From Stictocephala bisonia (taxonomy: Eukaryota; Arthropoda; Insecta; Hemiptera; Membracidae), in assembly GCA_035578905.1 (NCBI GenBank), contig JAQJVL010000328.1, positions 682,001 through 746,000 on the forward strand: a stretch of DNA of 64,000 bases, in the 5' to 3' direction. This document shows positions 46,501 through 53,262 of the stretch, in pieces. The notes below the pieces were generated by a model. It was not told the origin of the DNA. It saw only the letters and a program-made list of their open reading frames with translations, and searched no databases. Position numbers and translations under genes: made by a program. The number at the start of each line of letters is the position of its first letter. The first letter of the stretch is position 1.

Positions 46501-48674
46501 ATTGTCCCACTGATTATAAAATATATTTTTAAATAAATCTGTTACTGTTGTCTATCACTCCTCTTAGCCAATGATTAATTAGATGCACTCTTACTATTTG
46601 TCTGTACTTCTTACAAGAGTTACTGCATCATTATAATTAGTGGTAAGCTGAACTTATGATTTTGTGGTTGAATTAAATAGAGAATAGAATAGAGAATCAA
46701 AATAAAAGAACACCGTATATTATATTATTGTCTAAATGATTATTTTGAAATTAAATAATAATTGTTTTTATTATACAAGGAAAGGTTATGACTGTAAAGT
46801 CCTCTTTAGAGCTTAACCTCAAAATCGTGTTAAGATATTCAGTAGATCGAAGCACAGAGAAAGGAATATATCGAAGTCTTTAAATTAGTACAGTACTCAC
46901 AATGGACCGTGAGAGTGGCGGAGGCGGTGAGACTGCCCACGGCGTTGTCCACCTCACAGCTGTACTCCCCTTCGTCCTCAGGCACCACCGCTTCCAGACG
47001 GAGGCTGCGGTCCTCCAGCACGCTAACCCGCCCCAGGGGCATGTTGCCGCCGCCCGCCGTCCGTCGCCACAGCACGTCCGGTGCCGGGTCTCCGCCCGCC
47101 TCGCAAGCGAACACGACACTGCTTCCCGCTAGAGTCACTGCGTCCTTTGGTCCCGCTATTAGAAACGGCCTCACTGCAACAACGAAGCACAATTGTAAAA
47201 GCTACCAAATTACTGTCACAAATATTCCTATTAGATGAGATTGTAGGTGTATAAAATCAAGAGTACAATCTAATTCATACTTCGTGGCTTACCATTCACA
47301 CGTAGTTGAGCCACGTTCGACTCCCGCACTCCGACCGCGTTCCTGGCGATACACTGGTACCGACCCTCGTCGCTGCGGCGAGCGTCCTGGATGGCCAAGT
47401 TGCCCCCGTCCACGATTTCGATCCTGAAACATGACAATCAAGCACTTAGTCAATGGAGTTAGTTATACTTAGTCTACAATTAGAACTTTATTAATCTATA
47501 TACTTTCCATTTAGTAAACCGCTTAGAAAGTGACCTACTGAATGTTGTTGTGAGTGAGATGAACTAAGTGACGAAAGTGAGACAGACAACTACTCTTCCC
47601 CCAATCTGTAATTTCGTTTAAAAATTGTCATGGTAACCAGGATGACGGAAGACCGTGTGCTGCAGCACAATATCAAGCTTTACCCACTATGTCATTAGCA
47701 ACAGTGACCACTGGTTGGTTTGATCAACACTAACGTATTAAATATTAAATGTTAGCATTAAAATAACAATTAATAGTAACAATAACATAAGGGATAGTAT
47801 TGGAAACTATAAATAGCATCTAAACAAGCTGTTACTGTTCATTATAGTTTTTTCTTTCAACTAAACACTGTTGCGTAAATTGAACACTTAAGTGGAAGGA
47901 GGTAGTCACACCCGGGAAGTAAAGCAGCTCAGTGGTGGAACAATTCCTCCGCTGCTGGAACCTCTACATGCACTAAATTTACACGCAGGTTTCTTACCGT
48001 CTGGTCCAATCATAGTAACAATTTTAACCGTATTCTAAAAGTTGAGTGTATAAAATGTTAACCTCGTACGTACGCTGGAATGTGAACTTCCCGTGCACTT
48101 ACATTACATCTATGTTCAAAGGGCAAATAAAATGTATGTCTTTAATAAGTTGTATATCGTTAAGTAATACATTGAAATCTGCATAAAAAGAAAATACACT
48201 TTTTCACACAACCATCAATATTATAAAAAAATATTCATAAACATGTTTTAAATAGAAGTCTAAATACATTGACTTTATCCACTAAAAAACTACTAACATA
48301 TTTCAACAAAGCATAAATAGCATGCTATCTAATAAATGGCCTTTTTTAACCTGGTCTCCAAAGTTAATGGTGTTTTTTTTTTTTTTTCAATAATGCATAT
48401 TAAAGTAAGGGATACTATTCACGGCCTAAAAATATTAAAGTAAAAAGATCACAACTAAAATAATTAAATAGTAAAGTAATTAATAGCTAACGTAAGTCTA
48501 TTTTACAAGGAGGACGTTACCTCTTGGATCCATCCATCTCCAGCGGCTGTCCGTTCTTCCTCCAGGTGATGGTAGGTTCAGGGGTTCCTCTCGGTGGTCC
48601 ACACTCCAGCAGGGCTGTCTCCCCTTGTGCCACCCTCAGACTGCTGGGCTGGGACCGGAACTCTTCTCTCAACA
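28361..48674 (-). CDS. robo: Roundabout (Robo) axon-guidance receptor, 16 exons, 5' end missing
   Basis: Robo proteins are single-pass receptors for Slit that control axon repulsion, midline crossing and cell migration. Sixteen minus-strand exons (48521-48674, 47293-47423, 46901-47173, 45498-45703, 44193-44484, 43260-43510, 41844-42164, 39617-39842, 38766-38881, 37115-37323, 35173-35342, 31498-31691, 30533-30667, 29798-29921, 29072-29238, 28361-28579) join with matching phases and AG/GT borders into an open frame of about 1061 residues. Order: Ig2, Ig3, Ig4, Ig5, FN3-1, FN3-2, FN3-3, transmembrane helix, cytoplasmic tail of about 290 residues. Ig2 starts [20 protein letters not shown], typical of Robo; Ig3 has [18 protein letters not shown]; the tail has ADYAEV (CC0-like) and APYATTT (CC1-like). 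The signal peptide and Ig1 are not in the recognised exons. The short tail could fit the Robo2/3 class, or exons may be missing, so the paralog is unresolved. Confidence 0.96.
28640..29010 (+). pseudogene. LINE C-terminal fragment in robo last intron
   Basis: It aligns with 23376-23740 (CGCTTCCGAACTGACGTGGG, GATTGACACTAGATCAGTCA, AATCAGTGAGGCAGGTC). Frames give [17 protein letters not shown] and [13 protein letters not shown]. It is oriented opposite to robo. Confidence 0.65.
29072..29238 (-). CDS. robo: robo exon: proline-rich cytoplasmic segment
   Basis: The acceptor is cggcag and the donor gtaagt. It includes [15 protein letters not shown], a polyproline stretch that might stand in for the Ena/VASP-binding CC2 motif of other Robos. 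It lacks the leucine immediately before the prolines that CC2 normally has, so the functional equivalence is only a guess. Confidence 0.9.
29239..30309. other. robo introns around exon 29798-29921
   Basis: AT-rich intronic sequence apart from the coding exon. No repeats with clear boundaries were recognised. Confidence 0.4.
29798..29921 (-). CDS. robo: robo exon: tyrosine-rich cytoplasmic segment
   Basis: The acceptor is tttcag and the donor gtaagt. It encodes [20 protein letters not shown], then [20 protein letters not shown]. The segment is rich in aromatic residues. I do not recognise a named motif. The reading frame is fixed by both neighbours. Confidence 0.88.
30310..30480 (+). repeat. 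dispersed CCCACCCATACAC minisatellite, short copy
   Basis: Four degenerate units, for example TTGACCCACCCATCCACA, ACTCACCCACCCACCCATAC and CAGTAGTATTGACCCC. It lies in the robo intron just 5' (plus coordinates) of exon 30533-30667. Confidence 0.65.
30533..30667 (-). CDS. robo: robo exon: cytoplasmic, CC1-like motif
   Basis: A 45-codon phase 0-0 exon with acceptor ttacag and donor gtgagt. It contains [12 protein letters not shown], corresponding to CC1 (PTPYATT in vertebrate Robo), a tyrosine that is phosphorylated by Abl and contributes to Robo signalling in known family members. Confidence 0.93.
31001..31150 (+). mobile_element. tRNA-derived SINE, family A
   Basis: CCACCCTCAGTGGCTAAGGC, GTTCTAAGGTTGGAATCCCC (A and B box-like), GTTGAATAAAGTTCACACAC, GGCCTGAAGGCCCAAATGAA and a poly(A) tail. 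It is the best preserved copy in the window and lies in a robo intron, antisense to the gene. Confidence 0.8.
31498..31691 (-). CDS. robo: robo exon: cytoplasmic, CC0-like motif
   Basis: The acceptor is tacag and the donor gtattt. It reads [20 protein letters not shown], then [20 protein letters not shown], ending PPTADYAE. With the first residue of the next exon this gives ADYAEV, a tyrosine motif like the Robo CC0 region. Confidence 0.92.
32062..32220 (+). mobile_element. tRNA-derived SINE, family A
   Basis: CAGCTAAGGCTTCATACTGT, CCAAGGTTCAAATCTCTAAC, TAAGTTCACACACTGACTGG, GCCATGTGAACTGGCCAGTG. Same layout as the copy 1 kb away, in the same orientation and in the same robo intron. Confidence 0.72.
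32401..32460. repeat. GT-rich microsatellite
   Basis: Interrupted TGTGTGTG / TGCGTG repeats. Confidence 0.8.
32505..32958 (-). mobile_element. tRNA-derived SINE, family B (longest copy)
   Basis: On the minus strand it starts TGGTGGCACAGTGCTGTTAC, carries GTGGTTCGGATTCCACGTAA (B-box match) and ends CTACGATCGGCGTCTTAGAG with a simple (ATT)n tail. It lies in a robo intron in the same orientation as the gene. Confidence 0.78.
32959..33684. other. robo intron, AT-rich
   Basis: Nothing recognised. Confidence 0.4.
33685..33935 (+). repeat. 36-bp minisatellite CCCACCCATACACAAACAGTGG
   Basis: Seven units of 36 bp; the landmark TACACAAACA recurs at 33701 and 33737. Being a multiple of three, it leaves long spurious frames open on both strands. 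It is the best copy of the dispersed family and lies in a robo intron. Confidence 0.9.
33936..34030. repeat. tandem duplication of about 48 bp
   Basis: ACTACTACATATACGGTATT ... TTTTATTAAATTTA is repeated as ACTACTACATATACAGTATT ... TTTTATTAAATTTA. Confidence 0.8.
34031..35172. other. robo intron, AT-rich
   Basis: Nothing recognised. Confidence 0.4.
35173..35342 (-). CDS. robo: robo exon: juxtamembrane and transmembrane helix
   Basis: The acceptor is ttgcag and the donor gtaata. A short extracellular stem ([15 protein letters not shown]) leads into a hydrophobic helix ([20 protein letters not shown]), then a basic stop-transfer patch [10 protein letters not shown]. The placement after FN3-3 matches Robo architecture. 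Confidence 0.95.
35505..35570 (-). repeat. dispersed GGGTGGGTGGG minisatellite, single unit
   Basis: GGTCGGGATTGTCAATATCA, then CATGGGTGGGTGGGTGGGTC: reverse-oriented units of the CCCACCCATACAC family, in a robo intron. Confidence 0.5.
35571..37114. other. robo intron with a possible retroelement fragment
   Basis: At 36375-36640 CACAGACACACATACGGAGA, TTCTTGGATTCAGGGGACCC and TTTTTTTTGGACGATCACAA look like an interspersed repeat of a kind common in insect introns. This is from general familiarity only, and no second copy is in the window. The rest is AT-rich. Confidence 0.4.
37115..37323 (-). CDS. robo: robo exon: rest of FN3-3
   Basis: The acceptor is tgtag and the donor gtacct. It encodes [18 protein letters not shown], then [20 protein letters not shown] and [18 protein letters not shown] and NLT are potential N-glycosylation sites. 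It ends two bases into the arginine codon completed by the transmembrane exon. Confidence 0.94.
37324..39616. other. robo introns, AT-rich
   Basis: No repeats recognised outside exon 38766-38881. Confidence 0.4.
38766..38881 (-). CDS. robo: robo exon: first part of FN3-3
   Basis: The acceptor is ccacag and the donor gtgact. It reads [20 protein letters not shown], then LKWKPPPQ and LRSYQ, the N-terminal strands of the third FN3 domain including the conserved tryptophan. It ends on a codon boundary. Confidence 0.94.
39617..39842 (-). CDS. robo: robo exon: FN3-2
   Basis: The acceptor is tctcag and the donor gtgagt. It encodes [20 protein letters not shown], then the closing strands [20 protein letters not shown] and the linker [10 protein letters not shown]. 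The last base begins the valine codon shared with the next exon. Confidence 0.94.
40733..40876 (+). mobile_element. tRNA-derived SINE, family A, with long poly(A)
   Basis: TCAGTGGTTAAGGCAATATT, AAGGTTTGAATCCCCAACAA, GTTAACTAAAGTGTATACCT, then an uninterrupted A-run at 40853-40876. It lies in a robo intron. Confidence 0.7.
41192..41497. mobile_element. hAT-type MITE with perfect 8-bp target duplication
   Basis: Begins CAGAGACTCAAACGCGGCCC and ends GAGGAACCCTG (CAGGGTTCCTC on the other strand). It is flanked on both sides by GTCTAGAG (41184-41191 and 41498-41505). The 8-bp duplication and CAGRG ends are hAT hallmarks. It has no transposase. Confidence 0.88.
41545..41770 (+). mobile_element. 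tRNA-derived SINE, family B, partial
   Basis: AGACCGATACTATGTGGTTT, GTGTCCTGGCTATTGAGCTA, ATGACTACACTTGTTCATCT and a 3' end TACAATTGATGTCTTAGTAA. It corresponds to the 3' two thirds of the copy at 32.5 kb and ends 73 bp from robo exon 41844. Confidence 0.72.
41844..42164 (-). CDS. robo: robo exon: rest of FN3-1, start of FN3-2
   Basis: A phase 0-0 exon of 107 codons, with acceptor tatag and donor gtaagc. It reads [17 protein letters not shown], then the FN3 tyrosine-corner region ([18 protein letters not shown]), which is typical of Robo FN3-1, followed by a linker and the first strands of FN3-2 ending SVRLGWE. Confidence 0.95.
42165..42736. other. robo intron, AT-rich
   Basis: Nothing recognised. 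Confidence 0.4.
42737..43210. mobile_element. MITE with GGGGCC...GTAACGC terminal inverted repeats
   Basis: The left end GGGGCCATCCCTAATTTACG is the inverse of the right end (GGGGCCGTCCCTAAATTACG when reversed), continuing into GTAACGC. Subterminal C-rich runs occur in both halves. No transposase is present. It sits 50 bp from robo exon 43260. Clear target duplications were not found. Confidence 0.7.
43260..43510 (-). CDS. robo: robo exon: end of Ig5, start of FN3-1
   Basis: The acceptor is gcccag and the donor gtgaat. It finishes Ig5 with [20 protein letters not shown], then a linker ([20 protein letters not shown]) and the first FN3 strands ([20 protein letters not shown]). The exon ends on a codon boundary. 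This linker and FN3 start are strongly Robo-like. Confidence 0.95.
44193..44484 (-). CDS. robo: robo exon: end of Ig4 and most of Ig5
   Basis: The acceptor is ttgcag and the donor gtaagt. Ig4 ends [20 protein letters not shown]; here the usual DxGxYxC motif reads DSGLVAMC with no tyrosine and one extra residue, which as far as I recall is also how fly Robo looks. Ig5 follows, with [20 protein letters not shown] and ITWYKDG. NQT is a possible glycosylation site. Confidence 0.95.
45498..45703 (-). CDS. robo: robo exon: first part of Ig4
   Basis: The acceptor is tcacag and the donor gtaact. It reads [20 protein letters not shown], then [15 protein letters not shown], ending LLTIK on a codon boundary. 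NHT is a possible N-glycosylation site. The Ig4 cysteine and tryptophan are present, and the second cysteine is in the next exon. Confidence 0.95.
46755..46828 (-). mobile_element. short dispersed element, diverged copy
   Basis: Minus strand: TTTTGAGGTTAAGCTCTAAA, GAGGACTTTACAGTCATAAC, CTTTCCTTGTATAATAAAAA. It resembles the copies at 10.7, 13.2 and 63.2 kb, more weakly. Confidence 0.4.
46901..47173 (-). CDS. robo: robo exon: complete Ig3
   Basis: One 273-bp exon encodes all of Ig3, from [13 protein letters not shown] through the B-strand cysteine ([10 protein letters not shown]), tryptophan (VLWRRT) and DEGEYSC to TLTVH. The local sequence is very GC-rich compared with its introns, which creates long shadow reading frames on both strands that are not genes. 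The acceptor is ttgcag and the donor gtgagt. Confidence 0.95.
47293..47423 (-). CDS. robo: robo exon: second half of Ig2
   Basis: The acceptor is tttcag and the donor gtaagc. It completes Ig2 with [20 protein letters not shown] followed by QC, so the DxGxYxC F-strand motif is intact. The first base completes an arginine codon split with the preceding exon, and the last base starts the codon finished by the Ig3 exon. Confidence 0.95.
47424..48520. other. robo intron within Ig2
   Basis: AT-rich with a T-run at 48372-48388. No repeat recognised. Confidence 0.4.
48521..48674 (-). CDS. robo: robo exon: first half of Ig2
   Basis: The acceptor is ttacag and the donor gtaacg. The exon begins with two bases finishing a codon whose first base is in an unseen upstream exon, which shows the gene is 5' incomplete here. 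It encodes the Ig2 B-strand cysteine ([18 protein letters not shown]) and the core tryptophan. Ig1 and Ig2 form the Slit-binding end in Robo proteins, so half of that module is missing from this window. Confidence 0.95.
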
Positions 48675-48799
48675 CTGTAACATGGAAAACCAAAGATTGT
48701 TAAAGAAAGGTCTAATGCCGAATAATTTGATGACTTCTGAAAGTATTTTTTTTATATATATTGCAAGCTGGTAGCATTTCTAGCTTTCATATATACCGT

Positions 48800-48915
48800 T
48801 GATAAGGGACAACATCCAAACCCTCTCAACAATTGTTTGTGGACATACCGGGATTCAATTCCAAGACCTCTTCTTGAAAGGCAGGTCTTCAAAGACTAGC
48901 AAGAGGCCTTAATAG
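48800..48915 (-). mobile_element. possible tRNA-derived SINE fragment
   Basis: Minus strand GGCCTCTTGCTAGTCTTTGA, then TCTTGGAATTGAATCCCGGT, a B-box-like motif. Single copy here, so tentative. Confidence 0.35.
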
Positions 48916-49159
48916 GGTAATTTTAGAACAAATTTCTTTTTTATATAATTCTTAGTTTTAAAATGTTATACTTTTTAAGAAAGTTATAAGAAATAATAAT
49001 TCGACAAATAAAAATTTATAAATCAAAATGTATTAGTAAAAATATATACAATCAATAAAAATCCACACCATAAACTACCTCAGAAATACGCTGTTTTTTT
49101 ATTATAACTTTAACTAAGGCATTTCCAAATGTATAAAAATAAAATCCAAATACCACTGA

Positions 49160-49330
49160 TTAACTGATCGTAGTTTCAACAAAAACTATAAGGCTTTGGA
49201 TGGTGAAACTTGGCACAAATATTCTTTATAGGCCCTAGATAGGTTCAATTATACGTGACATGAGTGTAGCGAATGAGGGGTTGGCACGTGAAACGTGCAA
49301 GGGCCCGTAAAAATACAATTATAATTCAAA
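49160..49330 (+). mobile_element. degenerate copy of the 51.4-kb repeat
   Basis: GTGAAACTTGGCACAAATAT, AGGCCCTAGATAGGTTCAAT, AGTGTAGCGAATGAGGGGTT, GGCACGTGAAACGTGCAAGG follow the same order as landmarks at 51.46-51.92 kb. Confidence 0.55.
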
Positions 49331-49592
49331 ATGGGAGTTAAATTAATTTAATCAAGTGTAAACCTTTTTTAATTATGCAGATATCTACACTATTTTCATT
49401 TTAGTGTTTGCTATCAATCGATTACCTCAAAAGCCAGACAACAAATGAACAATATAATTGGCTCATACACGTGATATTGATTAAAAACAAATAACAAAAA
49501 CCTGTTACGAACTTTTATCTTCAAATTCAAAATATGTTGGTGCACAAACATGCACTGTTACGAAAACAGACATGAAGACTATATTGTACATA

Positions 49593-50181
49593 CCGAGTGC
49601 TAAAAAAGTCTAGAAACCCCTTAATATCTTACTATACAATATTAATAAACACAGTACAATTACACTCTAGGATTACGCCTTCACTGTAGATACTGACTTT
49701 TGGTCGTTTTTACTGTCATTTTTTCGCTTTGGTGGGAAGTCCTTAGGAGGGGTCTGAAAAATCTTAAATGTAAGCATAGGTTCAGTTATACCTCATTTTA
49801 AAGGTTATTGTTAGAGAAGCACATTTCCGCAACCCCGACTGAAAAACGCATATTCGTTTGGAAATTACAACCTCTAAAAGTTTGGTCTCATTGGAACTTT
49901 GAGAGGTTGCTATTTCCAAACGAATAGTCCTTTTTCAGTCGGAGTTGTGGAAATGTGTTTCCCTAAAAAATTGCCTTTAAAATGAAGTCAACCTATGCCT
50001 ATATTTAAGATTTTTCAGATTCCCTCCACAGGACGTCCCCCCAAAAGCGAAAAAGGGCAGTTAAAACGACCAAAACGTCAATAACTACAGTGAAGACATA
50101 ATCCTAGAGTTTCATTGTTCTGTGTTTATTAATATTATATAGTAAAATATTAAGGGGGTTCCAGACTTTTTGAACACCCGG
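49593..50181. mobile_element. 590-bp foldback MITE, nearly full-length inverted repeat
   Basis: Left end CCGAGTGCTAAAAAAGTCTA; right end reversed CCGGGTGTTCAAAAAGTCTG. Both arms, about 290 bp each, continue to match (CTTAATATCTTACTATACAA, TTTCCGCAACCCCGACTGAA, GCATATTCGTTTGGAAAT against their reversed partners), meeting near 49893. TA flanks both ends (49591-49592, 50182-50183). No coding sequence. The TA target suggests a Tc1/mariner-type origin. Confidence 0.88.
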
Positions 50182-50184
50182 TAT

Positions 50185-51384
50185 ATATTGTATTGTTTTA
50201 TTATTATTGTATTTATTTTCAGTTAATTTTTGATGAGCATATAGGGTTAATTTTTTATTTTTTTCAAGGATTTCAGTTTGATTATTTTTTAATTAAGAGT
50301 TTTCATTAAAATATAAATTTCTGAGCATTTTTTTTATTTATTTTCTTTATGTTAAGATTTATTATATTACTTTTAAATGTCCAAGCTCTCCATTTATTGT
50401 TGCTATTTTATTAATAATAACACTAAATAAATATTAAAAGAATTCATGATAGCTTTCTTTCAAGCCCAAAAGGCTTCAATTTAGTTCTCCTTTTCAGTAC
50501 CTTGGGTTCGTAACGATAAATGAAAGACTGCCTCTCATTCCTCCAAAATGCCAGCTAATTCAATTTGAAAAGCTTTACACTACAAAATCTTCTCACCTAA
50601 TGCAGGCAGATTCTTAATGCAGACTTAATGAACGCTCAGCGTAAAATCGATTTTGAAACTGTATCTCACACAGATTGGAAATTCAAATAATGCAATTCGG
50701 AGTAAACTAAGTCATCTGCTGATAAAAGGGTAGTTATCACTGAACAGAACCTCGGGTCCATCATCGCTGCAAGTTATCAATGGCGTGCGTTAATTGCAAA
50801 ATGTATTACACTAACTCCATATGACAACGTAAGCCTATTACATGAGCTGCTGTAATAATTACATGAGATGGGTAAATAATCACAGCCAGCGGAAACTTTC
50901 CATTACACGTTGGAAATTGCTTTTATTCCCCATCATGCATCAGCGTCCTGGGAAATTGCTTGTTTTCCCCATCCTTTGAGCCCATGTGCTCCCGGGAGTG
51001 ATGTGATTTCAAGGCAAGATCCTTCTCTTTTTCTTAACTGACTGGAGATACCGGAATCCGATTATCGTAGTTAAAAACTACTTATGTAGGTCAGGTTCTT
51101 ATTTTAAATCTTTATGTTCCGTTGATGTTTGTTTGTAAGAATAAAATATTCTTGGCCTGGTGGACTGCAAAATTAGATTTTTTGGATAGTTCGATGTTTT
51201 AAACTAAGTTTATGTTTAATATGTTGAAAACAAGGAGAGGCTGTTCTTTTTTAATTTATTTCTTTTCTTCTTTTCTTTTTCTTTCCTTATTTTTCTGTTC
51301 CTCTATATTTCTCGTTCCCCGTAGGTTAATGATCTGTGCGAAGAACTTATTTAGACAGAGTAAAGGGAAAAACCAGAACATTAT
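50185..51384. other. AT-rich noncoding DNA
   Basis: Nothing recognised. The frame at 51212-51496 is a T-rich open stretch. Confidence 0.4.
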
Positions 51385-51914
51385 AGATAGATTATCTATA
51401 TATATAAAAGGCAAAGCCCTCACTCACTCACTCATCACTAATTCTCCAACTTCCCATGTAGGTAGAGAGCTGAAATTTTGTACACTGTTTCTTTAGAACT
51501 TAAATAGGACAACTAAAGTATTTTCATCTTGATAAAGTACTCCTAAGGGGTATAAAGCACCCTTAAAAGATTGGTCCATAAGGATAACATTGGGTTGATT
51601 TTAGTAAATTAATAACAGCTGTTTTGTAAATAAATAAACATGTCTATTTTGAATGTTTGACATTATACTATTTAATATTTTACTATGAGTTTATCTTCAG
51701 CTGTTAAACAAAAATAAATGAAATTAACACTCTTGAAATAGGCTAAATAGGTGGCAAAGCAATTAGTGTGAGTGAGATACTGTACCGAAATGTAATATTG
51801 TAATTTTACGTTATATAGTTAATATACAGATTTTTTTATTGAATAGTTACATGCCGAGGCCGAAGGCCGAGGTGTATCGAGCGTAGCGAGCGTCGGGGTT
51901 GGCACGCGAAGCGT
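51385..51914 (+). mobile_element. interspersed repeat (Helitron-like or unclassified)
   Basis: GGCAAAGCCCTCACTCACTC, ACTAATTCTCCAACTTCCCA, TGTAGGTAGAGAGCTGAAAT at the left; GCCGAGGCCGAAGGCCGAGG, TCGAGCGTAGCGAGCGTCGG, GTTGGCACGCGAAGCGTGCA at the right. Such end blocks recur in many animal genomes in nonautonomous elements. I cannot assign the class from this copy. Confidence 0.6.
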
Positions 51915-52030
51915 GCAGGAGTTACTGATAAAAACTTTCAGTCAACGCCATGATTCAAACCTGCTCTAATTCTAACTTAGTTTCAAAGTTGTAACGCCTT
52001 AGACCGCTTGGCGGTCTCCTAATATAATAT
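51915..52030 (-). mobile_element. tRNA-Leu/Ser-derived SINE, family C
   Basis: Minus strand: GAGACCGCCAAGCGGTCTAA, GGCGTTACAACTTTGAAACT, AGCAGGTTTGAATCATGGCG. This keeps the A box (GCCAAGCGGTCTAAGGCG) and a B-box-like GGTTTGAATCATGG in tRNA order. Confidence 0.72.
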
Positions 52031-52084
52031 TATATATTTCAAAGGTGTGACAGAGTAAGAGGGAGATACCTTCCAGAATAGGGG

Positions 52085-52190
52085 GATATTATTGATACAA
52101 ATCTTTAGTCTCGACTATAATTCTAACCACCACTAACTCCAACTTAGTTTCAAAGTCATTATGTCTTAGAACTCTCGGCCACCGTCTCCT
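52085..52190 (-). mobile_element. tRNA-Leu/Ser-derived SINE, family C, second copy
   Basis: Minus strand: GAGACGGTGGCCGAGAGTTC, TAAGACATAATGACTTTGAA, ACTAAGTTGGAGTTAGTGGT. Its head is the same GGTGGCCGAG block that is amplified next to it in the 31-bp array. Confidence 0.72.
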
Positions 52191-52194
52191 CCGA

Positions 52195-52800
52195 CATTAA
52201 AACCACTCGGCAACATGCTACACTCATATTCACCTTTTAAGCATTCAAACACCCACCTATATTATTGTTTCACATTTACAAACCCAGAAAGAAAAGTCTG
52301 TCCTGATATTTAGACCACTCGGCCACCGTCTCTCCCGATATTTATACCACTCGGCCACCGTCTCTCCCGATATTTATACCACTCGGCCACCGTCTCTCCC
52401 AATATTTAGACCACTCGGCCACCGTCTCTCCCAATATTTAGTCCACTACGCCACCGTCTCTCCTAATATTTAGATCCACTCGGCCACCGTCTCTTCCAAT
52501 ATTTAGACCACTCGACCACCGTCTCTCCCAATATTTAAACCACTCGGCCACCGCCTCTCCCAATATTTAAACCACTCACCCATTACACTAATGGGTTCTC
52601 TCCCAATATTTAGACCCGCTCGGCCACCGTCTCCCTCAATATTTAGACCACTCGGCCACCGTCTCTTCCAATATTTAGACCACTCAGCCACCGTCTCTCC
52701 CAATATTTAGATCACTCGGCCAAAGTCTCTTCCAATATTGAGACCACTCGGCCATCGTCTCTCCTAATATTTAAACCACTCGGCCAAAGTCCCTCCCAAT
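52195..52800 (-). repeat. 31-32-bp minisatellite made of tRNA A-box heads
   Basis: About 16 tandem units (dense from about 52300) read on the minus strand as GAGACGGTGGCCGAGTGGTC plus TAAATATTGG. Each holds TGGCCGAGTGG, a full match to the RNA polymerase III A box consensus. The array is bracketed by family C SINE copies whose heads carry the same block. The frame at 52503-52703 is a repeat translation. Confidence 0.88.
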
Positions 52801-52849
52801 ATAATATTAATATGTTTTGGTATGAAGACAGAGTATGGTACAAGTGAAT

Positions 52850-52955
52850 ATTACTGTTGAAAACTTTTAATCGAGGTCAGGATTCGAAACCTGTGCCATC
52901 TCTAACTCAGGCTCAAAGTCCTGACACCTCGAACCTCAGGGCCTCCTAAATATAA
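52850..52955 (-). mobile_element. tRNA-Leu/Ser-derived SINE, family C, third copy
   Basis: Minus strand: GGTTCGAGGTGTCAGGACTT, TGAGCCTGAGTTAGAGATGG, CACAGGTTTCGAATCCTGAC. The B box (GGTTTCGAATCC) is well kept. It sits upstream of the A-box array on that strand. Confidence 0.75.
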
Positions 52956-52995
52956 CTCATGAAATATGTTGCATGACATTTGTATTTTATTTTTA

Positions 52996-53262
52996 TTTAT
53001 TCATAAGACGCCGATCGTCAAGATTTGGGCGAATATGGATTTCGAATGAGTGTGATGTATATGAGCGAATGTAGTCATTTTTACAAACTAAGGCCGACTA
53101 TTTCTTAGAAAGTGTCATTAATTAATAGCCCAATGACAAATGAACAGCCGGTGATTATCAGCTGATCCTTCTCAAAATGTATTGACTCTGATTGGGATCG
53201 AACTGAGAACCTTTAGCACATGAAGCTGGGATTGAACCAACTACGCTACCGACCAAGTTCAA
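52996..53262 (-). mobile_element. tRNA-derived SINE, family B, with clear A and B boxes
   Basis: Minus strand: CTTGGTCGGTAGCGTAGTTG (A box TAGCGTAGTTGG), AGGTTCTCAGTTCGATCCCA (B box), then CATTGGGCTATTAATTAATG and the 3' end TGACGATCGGCGTCTTATGA. This copy shows best that family B comes from a tRNA. Confidence 0.82.

Larger units (their letters stand above)
43511..46900. other. robo introns between Ig5, Ig4 and Ig3 exons
   Basis: Mostly AT-rich. At 44860-45040 a GC-richer stretch (AACTGACGAAGGGACAGTGA, GGCGAGACATTTTGTCATTT) may be an unidentified repeat. A short palindromic element is listed at 46.76 kb. Confidence 0.4.

Noticed and set aside
46902..47238. Plus-strand and alternative minus-strand frames at robo Ig3
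   Set aside because: Shadows of the GC-rich Ig3 exon, whose true frame is fixed by Ig homology and splice phases.
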